DNA of 64,000 bases from NCBI GenBank assembly GCA_029891345.1, contig CM057002.1:62114777-62178776 (forward strand). The letters are read 5' to 3'. This stretch comes from Dryococelus australis. Lineage: Eukaryota; Arthropoda; Insecta; Phasmatodea; Phasmatidae. Shown here one piece after another: positions 33,627 to 46,225 of the stretch. The stretch's first letter is position 1, and each line of letters begins with the position of its first letter. Position numbers and translations under genes: made by a program. The notes under the pieces were generated by a model. It was not told the DNA's origin, did not search any database, and saw nothing but the letters and a program-made list of their open reading frames with translations.

Positions 33627-35683
33627 CCCTATTCATGCAAGTATAACAGCCACCTGTGTTTAACACCCATCATATTTCTGAACTCGAGAAATTAAAAATA
33701 TAAAATATTCATATAACACCCACTGCAAAAAAAACCTCTGTACATCCATTAACGTACCCCTCGAGCATCAAGACAAAGAATGGAGTCGCACAAGTTATTT
33801 TTACGAACTTGCATCGTTTTAAAAAAACCTTTTCAGAAAATAAAACATATCTCGGCAGCACGTGAGGTAGAGTGGAGTGTCTGCCACCGCATTACTCTCT
33901 TTGTAGTATGATTCCACAGCACTCGCTGTAGAGCGGAATGTCTCTGCAATATTACTCGTTGGGGAAAGTCCCGACTCCAGCCAAAGTTTTCCAGACTACT
34001 TCTGAAGTGACTTATCAATGATCTGGCAGAGCGGAATGCGAAAATTAACTTCAGTCTTCCGGCAGTAGCGCTAGGAATAGTACTGCTCTGTAACACGTGC
34101 TTTTGATTAAAAATGGGGAAAGTGCACATGGGTTACACTGCAGCATTTAAGTTACAAGTAGTGCGGTATGCAGAGGAAAATAGTAAACTGGTTGCTAAAG
34201 AAAGTTTACTGTTAATGCATAGAGCGTTTGGGAGTGGTGACGGCCAAAAGAAACGCTACGAAGTCCACCTAAAAACAAATGTGCGTTTCGTGGCAACGCA
34301 TACGCGTATCCAAAAGTAGAGGAAAAATTGTTCGGGTTCATCATGAATTGACGGTTATTCTGTTTCTACTGAAACTCTGCAGTTGGAAGCATGTAAAAAT
34401 AGCTCGTAAACTCAACATCGAGCTGGCAAAATTCAAAGCAAGTTACGGAGGAGTACGAAGATTCATAAAGAGAAAGCAGCTTCCTATTCACAGCAGAACA
34501 TTGGCACAAAAAATGACAGAATAATACAACAAAAAGCTACTAGATTTTCAAAGGTATGTGATTGCTTTACAAAAAAAACAAAGATTATCTTTCATCGCAA
34601 ATCGACAACACTGATCAAACCCCTGTGTGGTTTGACATACCCAAATCAACTAATGTTTCACTTGTTGGTGAAAGGTCTGTACCTGTGAAAACAACGGGTG
34701 CAGAAAAAGAACATTGCACCGTGACGTTGGCTATTACTGCGGGCGGCCATAAGCTTCCACCGTATGTAATATTTAAATGGAAAACGTTGTCCAATGAATC
34801 ATTTCCACCTGAAATCATTGTTAAGGGCACACGAGAAGGGTTGGATGAACGATAAACTGGTTCTGGACTGGCTAAATGTTGCGTGGAAATGTCAGCCTGG
34901 TGGTGTACTGCGAAAGCGCGTCATGCTGGTGTTGGACAGTTACCGTGTCCACCTAACAGAAAAAATGAGAAGTGTTAACGAAGACAGCGATCTTCTTGTT
35001 ATCCCAGTGGTATGACGAAGCTTCTGCAGCCTCTGGTGTGGTGGTGAACCGTCCCTTCAAGACAGCATTCAGACAGCAGTACAATTGGCAACATGGCATC
35101 ACTCCAAGTGGAAAGATGAAGTGTGCTACGCTACCTTCTGTGTGTGCATTGATCCTGGCTGCATGGCGATCAATCACAGAGGAAATGATTGCCAAGAGTT
35201 TCAAAGTGACTGGCATATCAAACTGGACAGTACAGAAAATGACATGCTGCTACACGTGAATACATCGTCAGGTGATTCAACCAGCGACGTAAGTGACAAT
35301 TTTTAATATTGTTTACTTACTTAGGGTTTTATTTATTCATTTGGCATAGGTATTTCATTCTTGGCCTTTTCTTTAATTATTGTACAAATGAAATCTTCAG
35401 TGAAATAAGACTAGTGTTCAGATTTTTTTTTCTCGTATTATGACGATTAAAGAAGGAATATGGCAGCCACCATATTTGTTTACATGAGTACCAGTAATAA
35501 ACAGAACTTTTTTTTTTTTTTTTAAATAAAAATACCCTTCAAAGGGTTTGTTTATTTTATTAGTTGTAATCTAATTCACATTAATGATTTTACAATTCAA
35601 ATTATCTCGTGTATAACAGCCTCCCAAGTTATAGCAATTATTTTTTGGTTAAAAATGGGACTGTTATACTTGCATAAATACAG
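33627..35683 (+). mobile_element. pogo-type transposon, near full length
   Basis: Left end CCCTATTCATGCAAGTATAA continues CAGCCAC; the reversed right end is CTGTATTTATGCAAGTATAA continuing CAGTCCC. About 27 bases pair with five or so mismatches. TA flanks both sides at 33625-33626 and 35684-35685, the duplicated target of this superfamily. The 2057-bp element carries one transposase gene on the plus strand (34113-35310), which is broken. It is the best-preserved element in the window. Confidence 0.92.
34113..35310 (+). pseudogene. pogo-like transposase pseudogene (CENP-B HTH + DDE)
   Basis: The ATG at 34113 opens an N-terminal helix-turn-helix (YTAAFKLQVVRYAEEN). The catalytic part begins with NTDQTPVWFDIPKS near 34605 (first Asp). 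It continues through VPVKTTGAEKEHCTVTLAI, GGHKLPPYVIFKWKTL, EKGWMNDKLVLDWLNVAWK and KRVMLVLDSYRVHL (second Asp, about 34933). DLLVIP follows, then VVNRPFKTAFRQQYNW and a C-terminal SFKVTGISN. The frame changes at least five times. Where family members carry the third acidic residue, next to a QPL motif, this copy has a small deletion, so the catalytic triad is incomplete. A related N-terminal fragment is at 7134-7510. Confidence 0.92.
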
Positions 35684-36483
35684 TATTGTTAAGTTTCGAT
35701 TCTGTGCAAACATAATAAATTCCAAATTAATTTCTCCACTACATTTGTGACAGAAAACTTGTATTATGTTGTCATGTTTACAATTAAACCTTGCACGATT
35801 ACTTTTCCACAGATGGTAGTGTTACTTGAGAAAGCAAAACCACTGCAAAAATGAAGCATAAAATGGCGTCAATGTGTACTTGTGGCACAGCGGCGGCGGC
35901 CGTGCAAACTACGTAAGATATATTTCTCTTGTAGAGCAGCGAAATTATTCTCTCATGCACGACTTCAACATTGTTATTGATAAGAGCGCAGTGAACAGGG
36001 TTTCCTTAATTTTGAGTTGCCTTTTTCTAACTTTCTGGACATATTTATTAGAATTACATTTTTATACATAATGCATTTGTAATTTTCATGAATAAATATT
36101 CATGTGATAAACTATAGTTACAAGTGTTGGCAACATCGCATCATGAATCAATGTCTTGAAAATATGGCACTGCTGTTGACGGCGTTGTTCATATATGATG
36201 TTTCTATTAGTATTACTTGTGCTTGTTTACGTAATGTAGTATGTACAGACATCATATGCCTAGAGTTCAGTTGACATACATTTCTGTTAATACTTTGTTG
36301 TTTAATGATCGGAGAATGTAATTTTCGGCAATGCTACAGAAATTGTTTGATCGATGCAGATTAAATTAAATTTTGAGTTAGGCGAAAATTGACTTTTTTA
36401 GCATTGTTTACACAGGAATTTGGTTGGGACCACAGAAAATGCTAGTTGAAGACGGACTTTTGGTTAAAGCAGGTTCAGTGGTT

Positions 36484-36785
36484 TGAGTTTTGACAGTATT
36501 CTTTATTTACACAAATTTACGTGAAATGTTTTTTAATGTATTATTTTCAGTAATACTAATACGGTAACACCTTTTCTAAAATTCCCATTTTTATTGTGTT
36601 TTTTTTGCTAAACTATATTCACAGATAATGTACACCTCTCATTATACTCAAAACAAAGTACAATAATGTCCGAAGTTTATTTTATTAATTTAATGTCAGA
36701 ACCCTCATCTATTAAAATCCTGCATCTATGGGAATTTTTTGACAGTACCCTGAAAAACGAGAGCTAAGGAGTCAACTATATTATA
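36484..36785 (+). repeat. Tigger-associated repeat (copy 2), right end present
   Basis: The segment matches 38870-39124: tttatttacacaaattta-like start, gtgaaatgttttttaatgta, ttctaaaattccca, and near the end a cctgaaaaacgag part leading to ggagtcaactatat. The end, reversed, reads tagttgactccttag, comparable to CAGTTGACTCTCAATC at 39124. No left end was found. Confidence 0.65.
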
Positions 36786-37424
36786 TAAAAATTTTTAAAG
36801 AAATGCTAATGGAAAATTTGCTGTATACGAATTTTACACAATTTAGATTTTACTTAACAAAATTAGGTAATTTTATGGAAGATTGGCTTCCGAAGGGTGC
36901 TGAGACATGTTGGCCATAACACAAGGCTGCACAGTTGTCTATTCCGCTACTCTATCTCAAAAATATCAATCACGCCATTTTAAAAGTTCAGTCAGCATTC
37001 GTTTTTGAAACCCCTGGAACAGCGACCCTCTCCATATAATGCAAATCATTTTAGGGAACCCTGTAAAAACTTTAAAATAATGACACCTTCTAATAACCCG
37101 TCCAAATAAACAATGCTTTTCCTGAGAACAACAATAGGTATTAGAATCAAGAGTTACTGTAAACTGTTCATCTCATGCTGGCTCAAAGAGACCTGAGTTT
37201 GAAATACACTCCATCAAATTAATGTAGAAATGTTTATAAAATATTCTCAGACAGATATGCAGCATCTTTAACTCATAAGACACATGCACATGGCAATGTT
37301 AGTTAGCATTAGCTCCAGCACATCAGACGTAATGAAAAATAAACACACATTTTTTATTTGAAACACGCACAAATTAAATTACATAAAATGGGATGGTCAC
37401 TCGTTCAGTATTTTATTATTCCCC

Positions 37425-37650
37425 CACTTTTCTAGGTTTTCAAGACCAAATTTGCAACTCCCCCCTGTCCTCTGGACTGATAATTTTGGTCAATCGCTGC
37501 TTAAAAATAGATTATTATTTGAATTTGAAAATGCAGGGAGAACAGTAAAAATGTCACATTTGTTTGCAGCCATAATAAATAAATAAAATTTAATTATCAG
37601 TATGCAATAAAACGATACTGGTAAACAAAACCTCTTAAACCAGTATCTCT
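37425..37650 (+). repeat. Fragment of the CAGGG-ended repeat (copy 2)
   Basis: cttttctaggttttcaagac-caaat, cctgt..t..ggactg and aacaaaacctctt..aacca(a/g) are found in the same order at 27716-27960 (cttttccaggttttccagac-caaat ... aacaaaacctct). A right end is not seen. Confidence 0.55.
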
Positions 37651-37882
37651 TTACTCTGTGAATACAACCCGCACCGCACCTCGACAACGCTCTTTAACCT
37701 CCAGCCCTCAGCCGTGAGCGGGGAACAATCCGTCAGCTCTCTCTCTGCGACCTCTCATCTACCAGCGCACCCCCAGTGCTGGCCCAGTGCTCGAAGTACA
37801 TGTCTATATAGAGCTCCCAGACCAGCAGTGGCTAGACCTGGTTGGAGACCTGAAAAGTGCTGAACTGGGTGCAATCCAGGTA

Positions 37883-39124
37883 CAGTCAACACTCGATCAT
37901 AAACGCAATTATTGATTACCGTATCCACAGTTAATTTTCAGTGGTCCAGGGAAAACTCCTACATAAATTATAATAAAACTAACCACTTGTAACTGGATGT
38001 GAAATACATCACACGCACTGCCGTTTATCGGTGCTCTGCAGCACTTTGTCTGTCTTTCCATTACACGCCTGTCGAGAGGGGAAGTGGTTACATAGCAACC
38101 AGCTTGGCAACCTAGCACCCTCTCTCTCACCCATATCATCCTCAGCAACGCACCTTCCTTTCTCCCCTTACATGCCACCAAGAGGGTAAACCGTTGTCTA
38201 GATAAAGGAAATGCACCCCCCCCCCCTTATCTAGCCTGCGTACACCGGCCACAGAGCAAATGTGTGCCTGGAGAACATAGAAAAATTATCAAGATTAGCC
38301 ATCACTCAAAATAGTTGCACCTATCATTACTAGTATTTCAAAGCAAATGTTTTTACCTTAAATTTTCACAATACATTTGCTAAGAAGCTTTCTTTTGTGA
38401 GTAAAGGTAGTATTCTCATTTACGGTCAGTGTTTCATTGTACCTGGTGCAAAATCAACATGATTTTAAAACATAATATTAATGTAACTCTAAAGGCAGCC
38501 TCTTCGCAAATACAATTATAAGCACAAAAGCAAACACCTGACCTCCCCTTGTCACCAAAAATTGTTTGAACATAGAGCAACTTGTAATACCAAGTGTAAA
38601 ATTCATTCCCAGTATATTCTTGTGGGGAAATATGAGCATTTATATTAATTAATTCCAACAGATATCCATATTTTTAAATTAACTTCCTCCCTGAACACAC
38701 TGCTTGATTGATAACTTCTCCGTGCGCTCTTAGCTGAACGAGTGCACGTGGACATTCAAAATTTGACTTGCATTCTGTGTCATATTATTTTCATTTTCAG
38801 GGGGTTGAAAGTTTTACATCTGCTTGCATTTGGTGCCAGTTTACAATCAATTATATACTGTATTTTGAGACATTATTTTCTTTATTTAAACAAGTTTATG
38901 TGAAATGTTTTTTGTGTATTATTTAAAGTTATACTTTTTCTAAAATTCCCAATTTTATTATGTTTATTATGTCTATTACTTACAGATGTCTATACTCTAA
39001 AGTTTTATAGTGTTAGAAGTTGTATTTTATTGATGTAAACATCGGAAACTTCATCTACTGAAATCCCGCATGTATAGACATTTTTTGGCAGTCCCCTGAA
39101 TAACGACAGATTGAGAGTCAACTG
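37883..39124. mobile_element. Tigger-type DNA element, non-autonomous
   Basis: Left end CAGTCAACACTCGATCATAA and reversed right end CAGTTGACTCTCAATCTGTC pair over the first 16 or so bases. TA flanks both ends (37881-37882 and 39125-39126). The 1.24-kb interior contains no transposase; its right half is the repeat also found at 661-750, 36484-36785 and 42470-42660. An 11-base C run is at 38216-38226. Confidence 0.75.
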
Positions 39125-39231
39125 TAATGTCTTATTTCTAAGCAAATATTTAACAGTACCATCATGTGCCACACATTAAGTTGATTTGAGCCAAAATTTT
39201 AGTATATTTTTCTGTTGTTCCGAGTTTATGT

Positions 39232-40205
39232 TAGAGCTGAGCAGATACAAATTTTTACCAATACAGGCACAAAACCAATACTTCCTTGCTGATACAGCCA
39301 ATATCCGAAACAGACACAATGGTCGTACGAGTGATAAACAGAAAGAATTCTACTAGCACTAAAAGTATTTTGGAAAAGGTGATGGAAATCTGTGTTAAAT
39401 TCAGTGTTACACTATGTACTATTTGATGCTTTAAGTAAACATACAAAACAATAGGTAAATTAATTTAGAATAAATTCTTCAAAATCTGAGAATACAAGTA
39501 GCACTAAAAAAATAAGTAATATATTTTTAATCTTAGGTCAGGGCAACTTAAACAATTTATGTTTTAAATTTATCAAATAAAAAATATTAAGACGACACTG
39601 TCGTATATCAAATTTCTCAGCATAATTCAACTTTGTTTACATTCAGAACATTAAAAATGATTAATGTGTATAGTTTTAAAATTATTTATTATTATTTATT
39701 ACCCTTATTTTACTGAGTAAAATTGAAGCACTGCTAGTTGCCAGGTAATGAATGTCAGATTTCATATTGCTTTTAAAAGATTTTAAACACTGAAATGACC
39801 AGGTGGAGCTGCAGTGTGACGCCTGCAAAGCTGGTAATTCAGCGACCTGCAATACAGGCTATAGGTGATAATCTCTTACAGTGCCTGTCACAGCAGGCTA
39901 CAGTGGGGTGGGAGCAGCATCTCATTCTCTTCCTCACATTCCCCTTCTCCCACCCAAACTACCCGTTTTTGAATGACAATCTGTCAGGTTAGTTCTTAGA
40001 ATGACAGAAACTGCTGCCTCAAAATAGTAGCACTTGGGCCTGTCTTACTCCAAAATCACCACCCTATTATCCTCTGGGGTTAAAGCCAAGCATAAATGAA
40101 AATATTGGTTTCAATATCTGCAAAAAGAAAATAGGTTTGGAAGAACACTGATACTGTAATATAGTTCAATATTTAATATAGGGTATCGGTATCGGCTCAG
40201 CTCTA
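39232..40205. mobile_element. GATACC-type element, copy 3
   Basis: Left end TAGAGCTGAGCAGATAC; reversed right end TAGAGCTGAGCCGATACC. The first 17 bases match except one. The eight bases on the left (gtttatgt) and right (gtttgtat) agree at six positions, compatible with an old 8-bp target duplication as made by hAT elements. The interior has no transposase. Confidence 0.75.
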
Positions 40206-40209
40206 GTTT

Positions 40210-41740
40210 GTATCTCCAATTGTAGGGGGTTATATCATGAGAACAAGCCTACAATTTAAATATAAAAATTTCATTTCATTAATAATAAGCTTTCCACGGA
40301 CTGCAGAGGTGTCACTGGCTGGGCCAGTGGCGAGTATTGGCACACTGCAGCCTGTTGACCAATGGAATGTTAACAGTGAACCTAGTGGCCGTGAAGCAAA
40401 ATATGGTGAGGTAGGAAATTCAAAATGTAGCAGAGGAGTTATCTTTATGTTTAAGCCTGGTGGCTATCTGGATGTGGTAATGTATAGTGTAGCATCATTT
40501 GGCGGTGCTACACGACCTTAGGTAGAGTGCACTGTAGTTTATGGCCGGGCGGGATTGTTTTACAAACATGCCCCAGTTTGCCTGGTAATATTAAAGGCCT
40601 GGAGGCAGGTGCTCCCCCCCCCCGATGGAGACGAGACTACGACAGTGTTAAGTGTGTGATGGAGGCTGAAGGCCTGAGGGGGTACCGATGCCAACTGAGA
40701 AAAAGATAAGGGTGAGCATAAATCACGTAGCGGTAGGGACCAATGTTTGTATCGCGACATCATCCACAATCCCCTATTGTATTTATTATCATTGACAAGG
40801 GCAGGGATTAGATGTGTGGTTGAATATCAGAACTTACCATAGAGTTTGAGTAGTGTAAGTAGCTTGGTATTCAAGACTAAGTAATCGTATTGTGAGTCTT
40901 GGAAGTAATTGTTGATTTATTAAATATATATTTTTATATTCCCACCTATCATTCAGCTACAAGTGTGACAAACCCCCAGACACCCCTTACCACAACTTAA
41001 GGTGAAATGAGTATTGAGAGCCTGAGTAAGGATACAGAGTTTAGGGATATTTAGTATCCAGGAGGAAAGGGAGATGTTACAATAGGTAAGCGAGTCATAG
41101 GAGAGTGGTCAGGACCTCACCCCCTTTTAATAATAGTGCAGGGCTGCGATGATGGTAACTTGTGATTGTCTCCATTTTAAAGTGTTATGTATTTACGAAT
41201 CAAGTTTGTTTACGTCGGAGATGATTAAACATGGAATTCACACACAAAAATACAGTTTAAAAACGACTATAGAGTTTTTAGGTGTTAAAATTCCCAGTTT
41301 TAAGTTTAGAAAACTAACAATTTTATTAAGTCTCTCTCGGGAACAGTGGCACCTGAAATTGGGAGTCTACTGTATAACAGCATGCAAAACAATACTACCT
41401 ACATGGCTACCATCTACTTTACAGGAACTAATCACCACAGAGAAGATGGTTGTAATCCTCAGTCTCTGCCAACAACTTCTGAACATCTTGAATAAAAATA
41501 GCTTCACAGCAGCCAAATAATGTTACTGTATTGCTACATCTATGGCGAGTTGTTGATGGGCGATTGTGCCTGACGTGGTTGTCTACGGGTACTTAGATCA
41601 AGTATACTAGCACCCATAGCCCAACCACGGTAGCACAACTCCCACTGTCGACATGCACCTCGTACGTGGCGCTCTGCTCAGGAACGTCCCTCGATGGATC
41701 TCCACAGTACAACTCTCCTCCTCGCTTGCTGCAGTAGAAC
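40210..41740. other. Mixed stretch with one Tigger-type end
   Basis: No gene is recognised. At 41361-41372 the sequence gggagtctactg followed by TA is a right end of Tigger type, but no left partner was found. The 123-codon open frame at 41149-41520 runs across this end, so it is not a gene. Another outward-type end (cagtagagcctcccgattca) begins at about 41759. Confidence 0.45.
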
Positions 41741-42469
41741 CTTACATATTACCTGCTACAGTAGAGCCTCCCGATTCATTACACATACTGATTTTACACA
41801 TTTCTAGGTTTTTCAGCTACTGTAAAAATCTCTTAAAACGTTTCTGAACAGGTCAACAAGGTATTCTAATTAACAGGGAAAATATCTCATGAGGGGCTCA
41901 AATTACTTAGGTTTTCACAGACCATGTACAATATTATGTAAACTAATACAACAGGAAAACATTTTAAGAAGGGACTAACAGGGTAATGGAATAACACCAT
42001 AGCAAATTAAACATGCAACATAATTTCATGCAGTGTTACTGTAAATTACTTTCTACACCATCCTCTTTCCTGAATGCTGCAAACAGCAGCAAAACCAACA
42101 ATTTAACAACAAAACACCCTACAACACATCCCATAGTGGAAATTTGAACATATGACCATTAATCATGACATTCCGTAATTAACAAAAACAACTTTTTGCA
42201 CTAATCTGTTTTTGAATGCACTGAAAAAATGATAAAAACTATGCAACTATCTGAACTGTTTCCATGAAAAAAGTTTTAATTTAAAATTCAAACTGAAGAA
42301 TATACATCAACATTTTCTTTAACAACACAAATAATTAGGCAGAAGACTGCTTGCTGTCAATTTATTTGTACACAATATAACGGGGCTACGTTGTTTCACT
42401 TATAGCACCGCCAAGTCTTCCCTTTTCCGTTCCACCCGTCACTAACAAACTGCCAGTTGATAATCTCTG

Positions 42470-42660
42470 CATTCTCTCAGCTGATAGAATATACGCAGGA
42501 CATTCAAAATTTGACTTGTATTCAATGACATATGATTTTGATTTTCAGAGGGTTTGATTGAAAGTTTTAGGTCAGTTTGCAATCGGTTGATTACTAAAAT
42601 CAATTGTTCAAAATTTATATAATTTATTAAACAATTTGAGGTGAAATGTTTCTAATGTAT
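42470..42660 (+). repeat. Tigger-associated repeat (copy 3)
   Basis: Matches 38720-38910: gataa(t/c)t(t)ct, ctctcagctga/ctcttagctga, ggacattcaaaatttgactt, cattttcag/gattttcag ag or gg, ggttgaaagtttt or its variant. It stops where the cagtggattctcgattattc end begins. Confidence 0.65.
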
Positions 42661-42733
42661 TGCAGTGGATTCTCGATTATTCGTTTTTCAGTAAACAAGA
42701 AAAAATAGAAACTTGCAGGAAAACTGTGGATTT

Positions 42734-43160
42734 GATGTATGCCACACTGCTGCGCAGCACGACCTCGCACACTACTGGTTGACTTAGCCCCATCAGCGAG
42801 CGCTGAGAGCCTCAGGACAAGCCTAAAGCGGTGTACATTTATACTAGCGGCCACAGAGTAGATCCCATACATTTGACAACTACAGACACGGAAAATAATT
42901 AACACGTTTAATTATGGAAATTGTACCGCCCGCCCAGAATTCGGCATGCTGTCACCACCCCCTCCACCATAAATTGTCTTACCAAACGAGCCACGGATCA
43001 GTTGACACAGATAAGGAAGTTGAAAGTGTAACCACAGGATCGCAGCACCCTTGCGCCCAGTGACGTCACGGCCGCTGAGCCTCGGGAAGAGGCGGTAAAC
43101 TTGTAATCAGTCTCCACTCAGGGTGATAAGAAAAGCGTGGCGCTGCCCGCTACCTTGAGA
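42734..43160 (-). repeat. Dispersed repeat module, copy 2 (inverse of 8880-9303)
   Basis: See 8880-9303 for the shared landmarks. Here the module lies between a Tigger-like end at 42663 and the gypsy protease remnant at about 43240. No protein motif is visible. Confidence 0.75.
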
Positions 43161-43239
43161 TAATCTACCAGTGCAGTGGAAGGCTATCAGCACCCCGACC
43201 CTTGTGAGAACTACAAAGCTAAGATTATACTATATAAGT

Positions 43240-44390
43240 ATAGTTTGTGGTGTTGCCGGATATCCATGAAGAACTTATACTAGGCCACCCTTGGCTCCAG
43301 TAACAACAATGCATCATGGACCACGAGCAAAGGAAAGTATATTTGGGCACTGACCGCCGCATCACGGTGCACTGAGAACATAAGCCCGAACGGAAGCCAC
43401 CTGCTATCTGCGAAGAGGTGATACACCATGAGCTTGCAGAACAGTAGATCCACCATTCAAGGAAGTTTTTGACGAGCATGTCGGAGCTTTAAGATCTGGG
43501 GAAGTACTGTCTCATATCCTCACTATTCAGCATGAGATCATGCTGAACACCACATCAATCTACAACAGACCATTCAAGGTTTCCGCTTGGCGACACCACA
43601 TAACTACGGAACAGCTGGACGATATGAAGCAGCAAGGCTTCGTCGAACCGTCAAATTCATCTTACAACTCCAATCATCGTACTTGTACCCAAGGACAGGC
43701 AGTACAGATTTTGTGTCAACTATAAGGCTTTGAACGACATGACAATGCCAATTCTGCCTCCCACACTTGACCTTGCGCACACGCTACATGACATAGGAGA
43801 AGTGAGGATTGTCAGTACCCTGGATATGCAATTGGGATATTGGCAGATCAGTGTGTATCTGGATAGTTGCAAATTCACCTCACCAGAAAGAGAAACCCTA
43901 CAGTTTCGAGTCACGCCTTTCAGGCTCGAAAATGCGCGGGTCACTTTCCAGAGACTTATGTCCGCAGAGGTTCTGACCGGCTACATAGAGAAAATCTGCT
44001 TAGCTTACTTTACGACATGATGGTCTATTCAAAAATTTGGGAGGAACACCTGGCTCACTTTCAACGTGTACTGGAGATACTCGAACTCCATGGACTCACC
44101 GCCGAGCTATCAAAAAGTCACTTCGGCAAGACATCAATAGCAGAACACTGCAGATCTGATGGCACCGCCATACCCATTGTTGGAAAAAACAGCACACTGG
44201 AGGTGGATGCTGGAACACCGCACTGTATTTGAGTCCCTCAAGAACAGTTTCCAACACAAAACTAGTCTGCATCGACCACAAGGAGAGGGACCTCTTATTC
44301 TGCAGACAGATGTGTGACAAAACTGTCTTAGTGCACTACTGTACCAAGAGGACCTGGATGGCATGCCTCTAATGATTGCGTACGCCAGCA
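43240..44390 (+). pseudogene. Ty3/gypsy protease end, RT and start of RNase H (copy A), broken
   Basis: The order is gypsy-like. ELILGHPWL at about 43272 is the end of the aspartic protease. The RT start is FKVSAWRHHITTEQLDDM near 43576. KDRQYRFCVNYKALNDM follows at about 43695, then VSTLDMQLGYWQI (first RT catalytic Asp) at about 43815 and FRLENARVTFQRLM. The YxDD box is disrupted: the frame slips at about 44010 and only YDMMVYS remains. Then WEEHLAHFQRVLEILELHGL and a short RNase H start (LILQTD) follow. Stops and frame changes are frequent. At about 44390 it is replaced by sequence that leads into a second RT copy. Confidence 0.88.
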
Positions 44391-44619
44391 TCCATTGACA
44401 ATGTGGCCACACTACGTTTCTATAACTCAAAATTTCGTGAAAAATGTTAGGTACGCTGAATGCAAATACGTATTTCAATTTTTAACGTGCCATTTGTGTT
44501 TACAACCGGTATTTCATATTTATTTTACGTGTTTTGTCGTGCACAATTTGTGAAAATGTCAGTTTTTATCTTACCTCCATTTCATCTATCTGACTCAATC
44601 CAGAAAAAATTTTTATAGT

Positions 44620-46225
44620 TGTTTTTGTTTCGCATACCTCAATGATGTAATCATCTATTTCAATAGCTAGGACGAGCATCTTGAACACCTACAGCGAGTT
44701 CTTGAATGTCTAGAACTCCATGGAATGACTTGCAAGCTGTCAAAGAGCTATTTCAGCACGTCATCCATAGACTACTTAGGAAATGGAGTGACACCGAAAG
44801 AGAACTTCCCACAACAGAATTTGAGTCGGACTATTGAAGAGGCAGACGAACCAACAAACAAGCAACAACTACGATGGTACCCGGGTCTGTGTAACTGGCT
44901 ACGCGATGGCAATGGGGACAGGAGCAACGACAAGCTTTTAGCAATCTGAAGACCAGCTTCGCAAACAGGCAACTCCACCGTCCACAAGGAGATCAACCAT
45001 TAACCCTGCAAACAGACGCATGTCAAAATGACCTAGGGCGCAGTATTATATCAACAAGACGAGAACGGCCAGCCTAATGAGACAGCATATGCCTCAACCC
45101 GGCTTAATGGGACGGAGCAGTACTATCATATTAACGAACAGAAGTGTCCAGACATTATCTGGGCAGTAAAGAAGTATTGCTACTATCTCGAAGGACAACA
45201 CTTCATTCTGCAGACTGACTTGAAAGCACTCCAATGGCTGCACGAGTCGCGAAATGCAGAAGCTAAACTCGGATGGTGGGATATGTTCATCACCGAATTC
45301 AATTACAAAGTTCTACACTGCCCAGGTGAAACAAACGACCTGCCAGACGCCATGCCTCGCTTCCCTACACTAGAGGAAAATGCCGAGGAGGAAAGGACGT
45401 CCTCTCCCCCTCAGAACGAAAGAAGTCCGGAAGAACAAATTCGTATCCTCCAGTTACAAATAACCCATCACCAGATTACATTGAGTCAGTAGGAGGACCC
45501 TGACATACCTCGCTTACTACGGGAACAGCCCCAATGCTTTGAATTATGGGATGACGTCGTGTGGACGCGTAGTGGACAACCCAATACACCTACGAAGATC
45601 TGGGTTCCGCAGCAATTACGCCCCGATATATGCCGGCAACACCACGACCACCCTCAAGCTGGACACTCGGGTACAAGGAAGACCCTGCTGGGCAACAAAG
45701 TGGGATACAATTGGGACAGGATAAGCCACTACATCCGACAGTATGTAAACAACTGCGTTATGTCATGGCAAAGCATACCCGGGTCCACCTACAGCGCAAC
45801 CAAGAAAACCTAAGACAGCATGGACGCACATCACCGCTAACCTTACGGGGCCCTACCCACACAGTAACCAAGAGGATCTGTTACCTGCTGGTAGTAACTG
45901 ACCAATTTTCAAGGTGGGTAGAGACCTTCCCTCTACCTAGCCAAGAAACCGCCCCAATTGTGCGAAGTTAAAAACTGTGATATTTGCACAATGGGGATAC
46001 CCAAAGGCAAATTTAACTGAGAACGGCACTGCATTTACGAGTCGCCAATGACAGTCAGCTTGCCAGGGATGAGGAGCCAAAACATGGACTACCCCGCCGT
46101 ACCATCCCCAGGTCAAACCCACTGAACTAAGGACCAGGAGATCAAGAAGCGCCTTCGTATCCTTGTGGGAAACGACCATCATCATTGGGATAAGCACATC
46201 CCAACAATTCTGTTTATTGGACCCT
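44620..46225 (+). pseudogene. Ty3/gypsy RT end, RNase H and integrase (copy B), broken
   Basis: It restarts in the RT catalytic box with AYLNDVIIY (YxDD changed to YLND), then EHLEHLQRVLECLELHGM, which duplicates WEEHLAHFQRVLEILELHGL of copy A. RNase H follows: TLQTDACQNDLG at about 45003, HINEQ and LEGQHFILQTDLKAL. Integrase begins with the HHDHPQAGHSGTRKTLL zinc region. It continues with LLVVTDQFSRWVE (first Asp), WGYPKANLTENGTAF, where Glu replaces the usual second Asp, and a PTEL part with the Glu. It breaks off after NDHHHWDKHIPTILF. Frames shift several times. It belongs to the same broad family as 18520-19785. Confidence 0.88.

Noticed and set aside
41149..41520. Plus-strand open frame of 123 codons
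   Set aside because: It crosses a Tigger-type right end at 41372 and has no domain.
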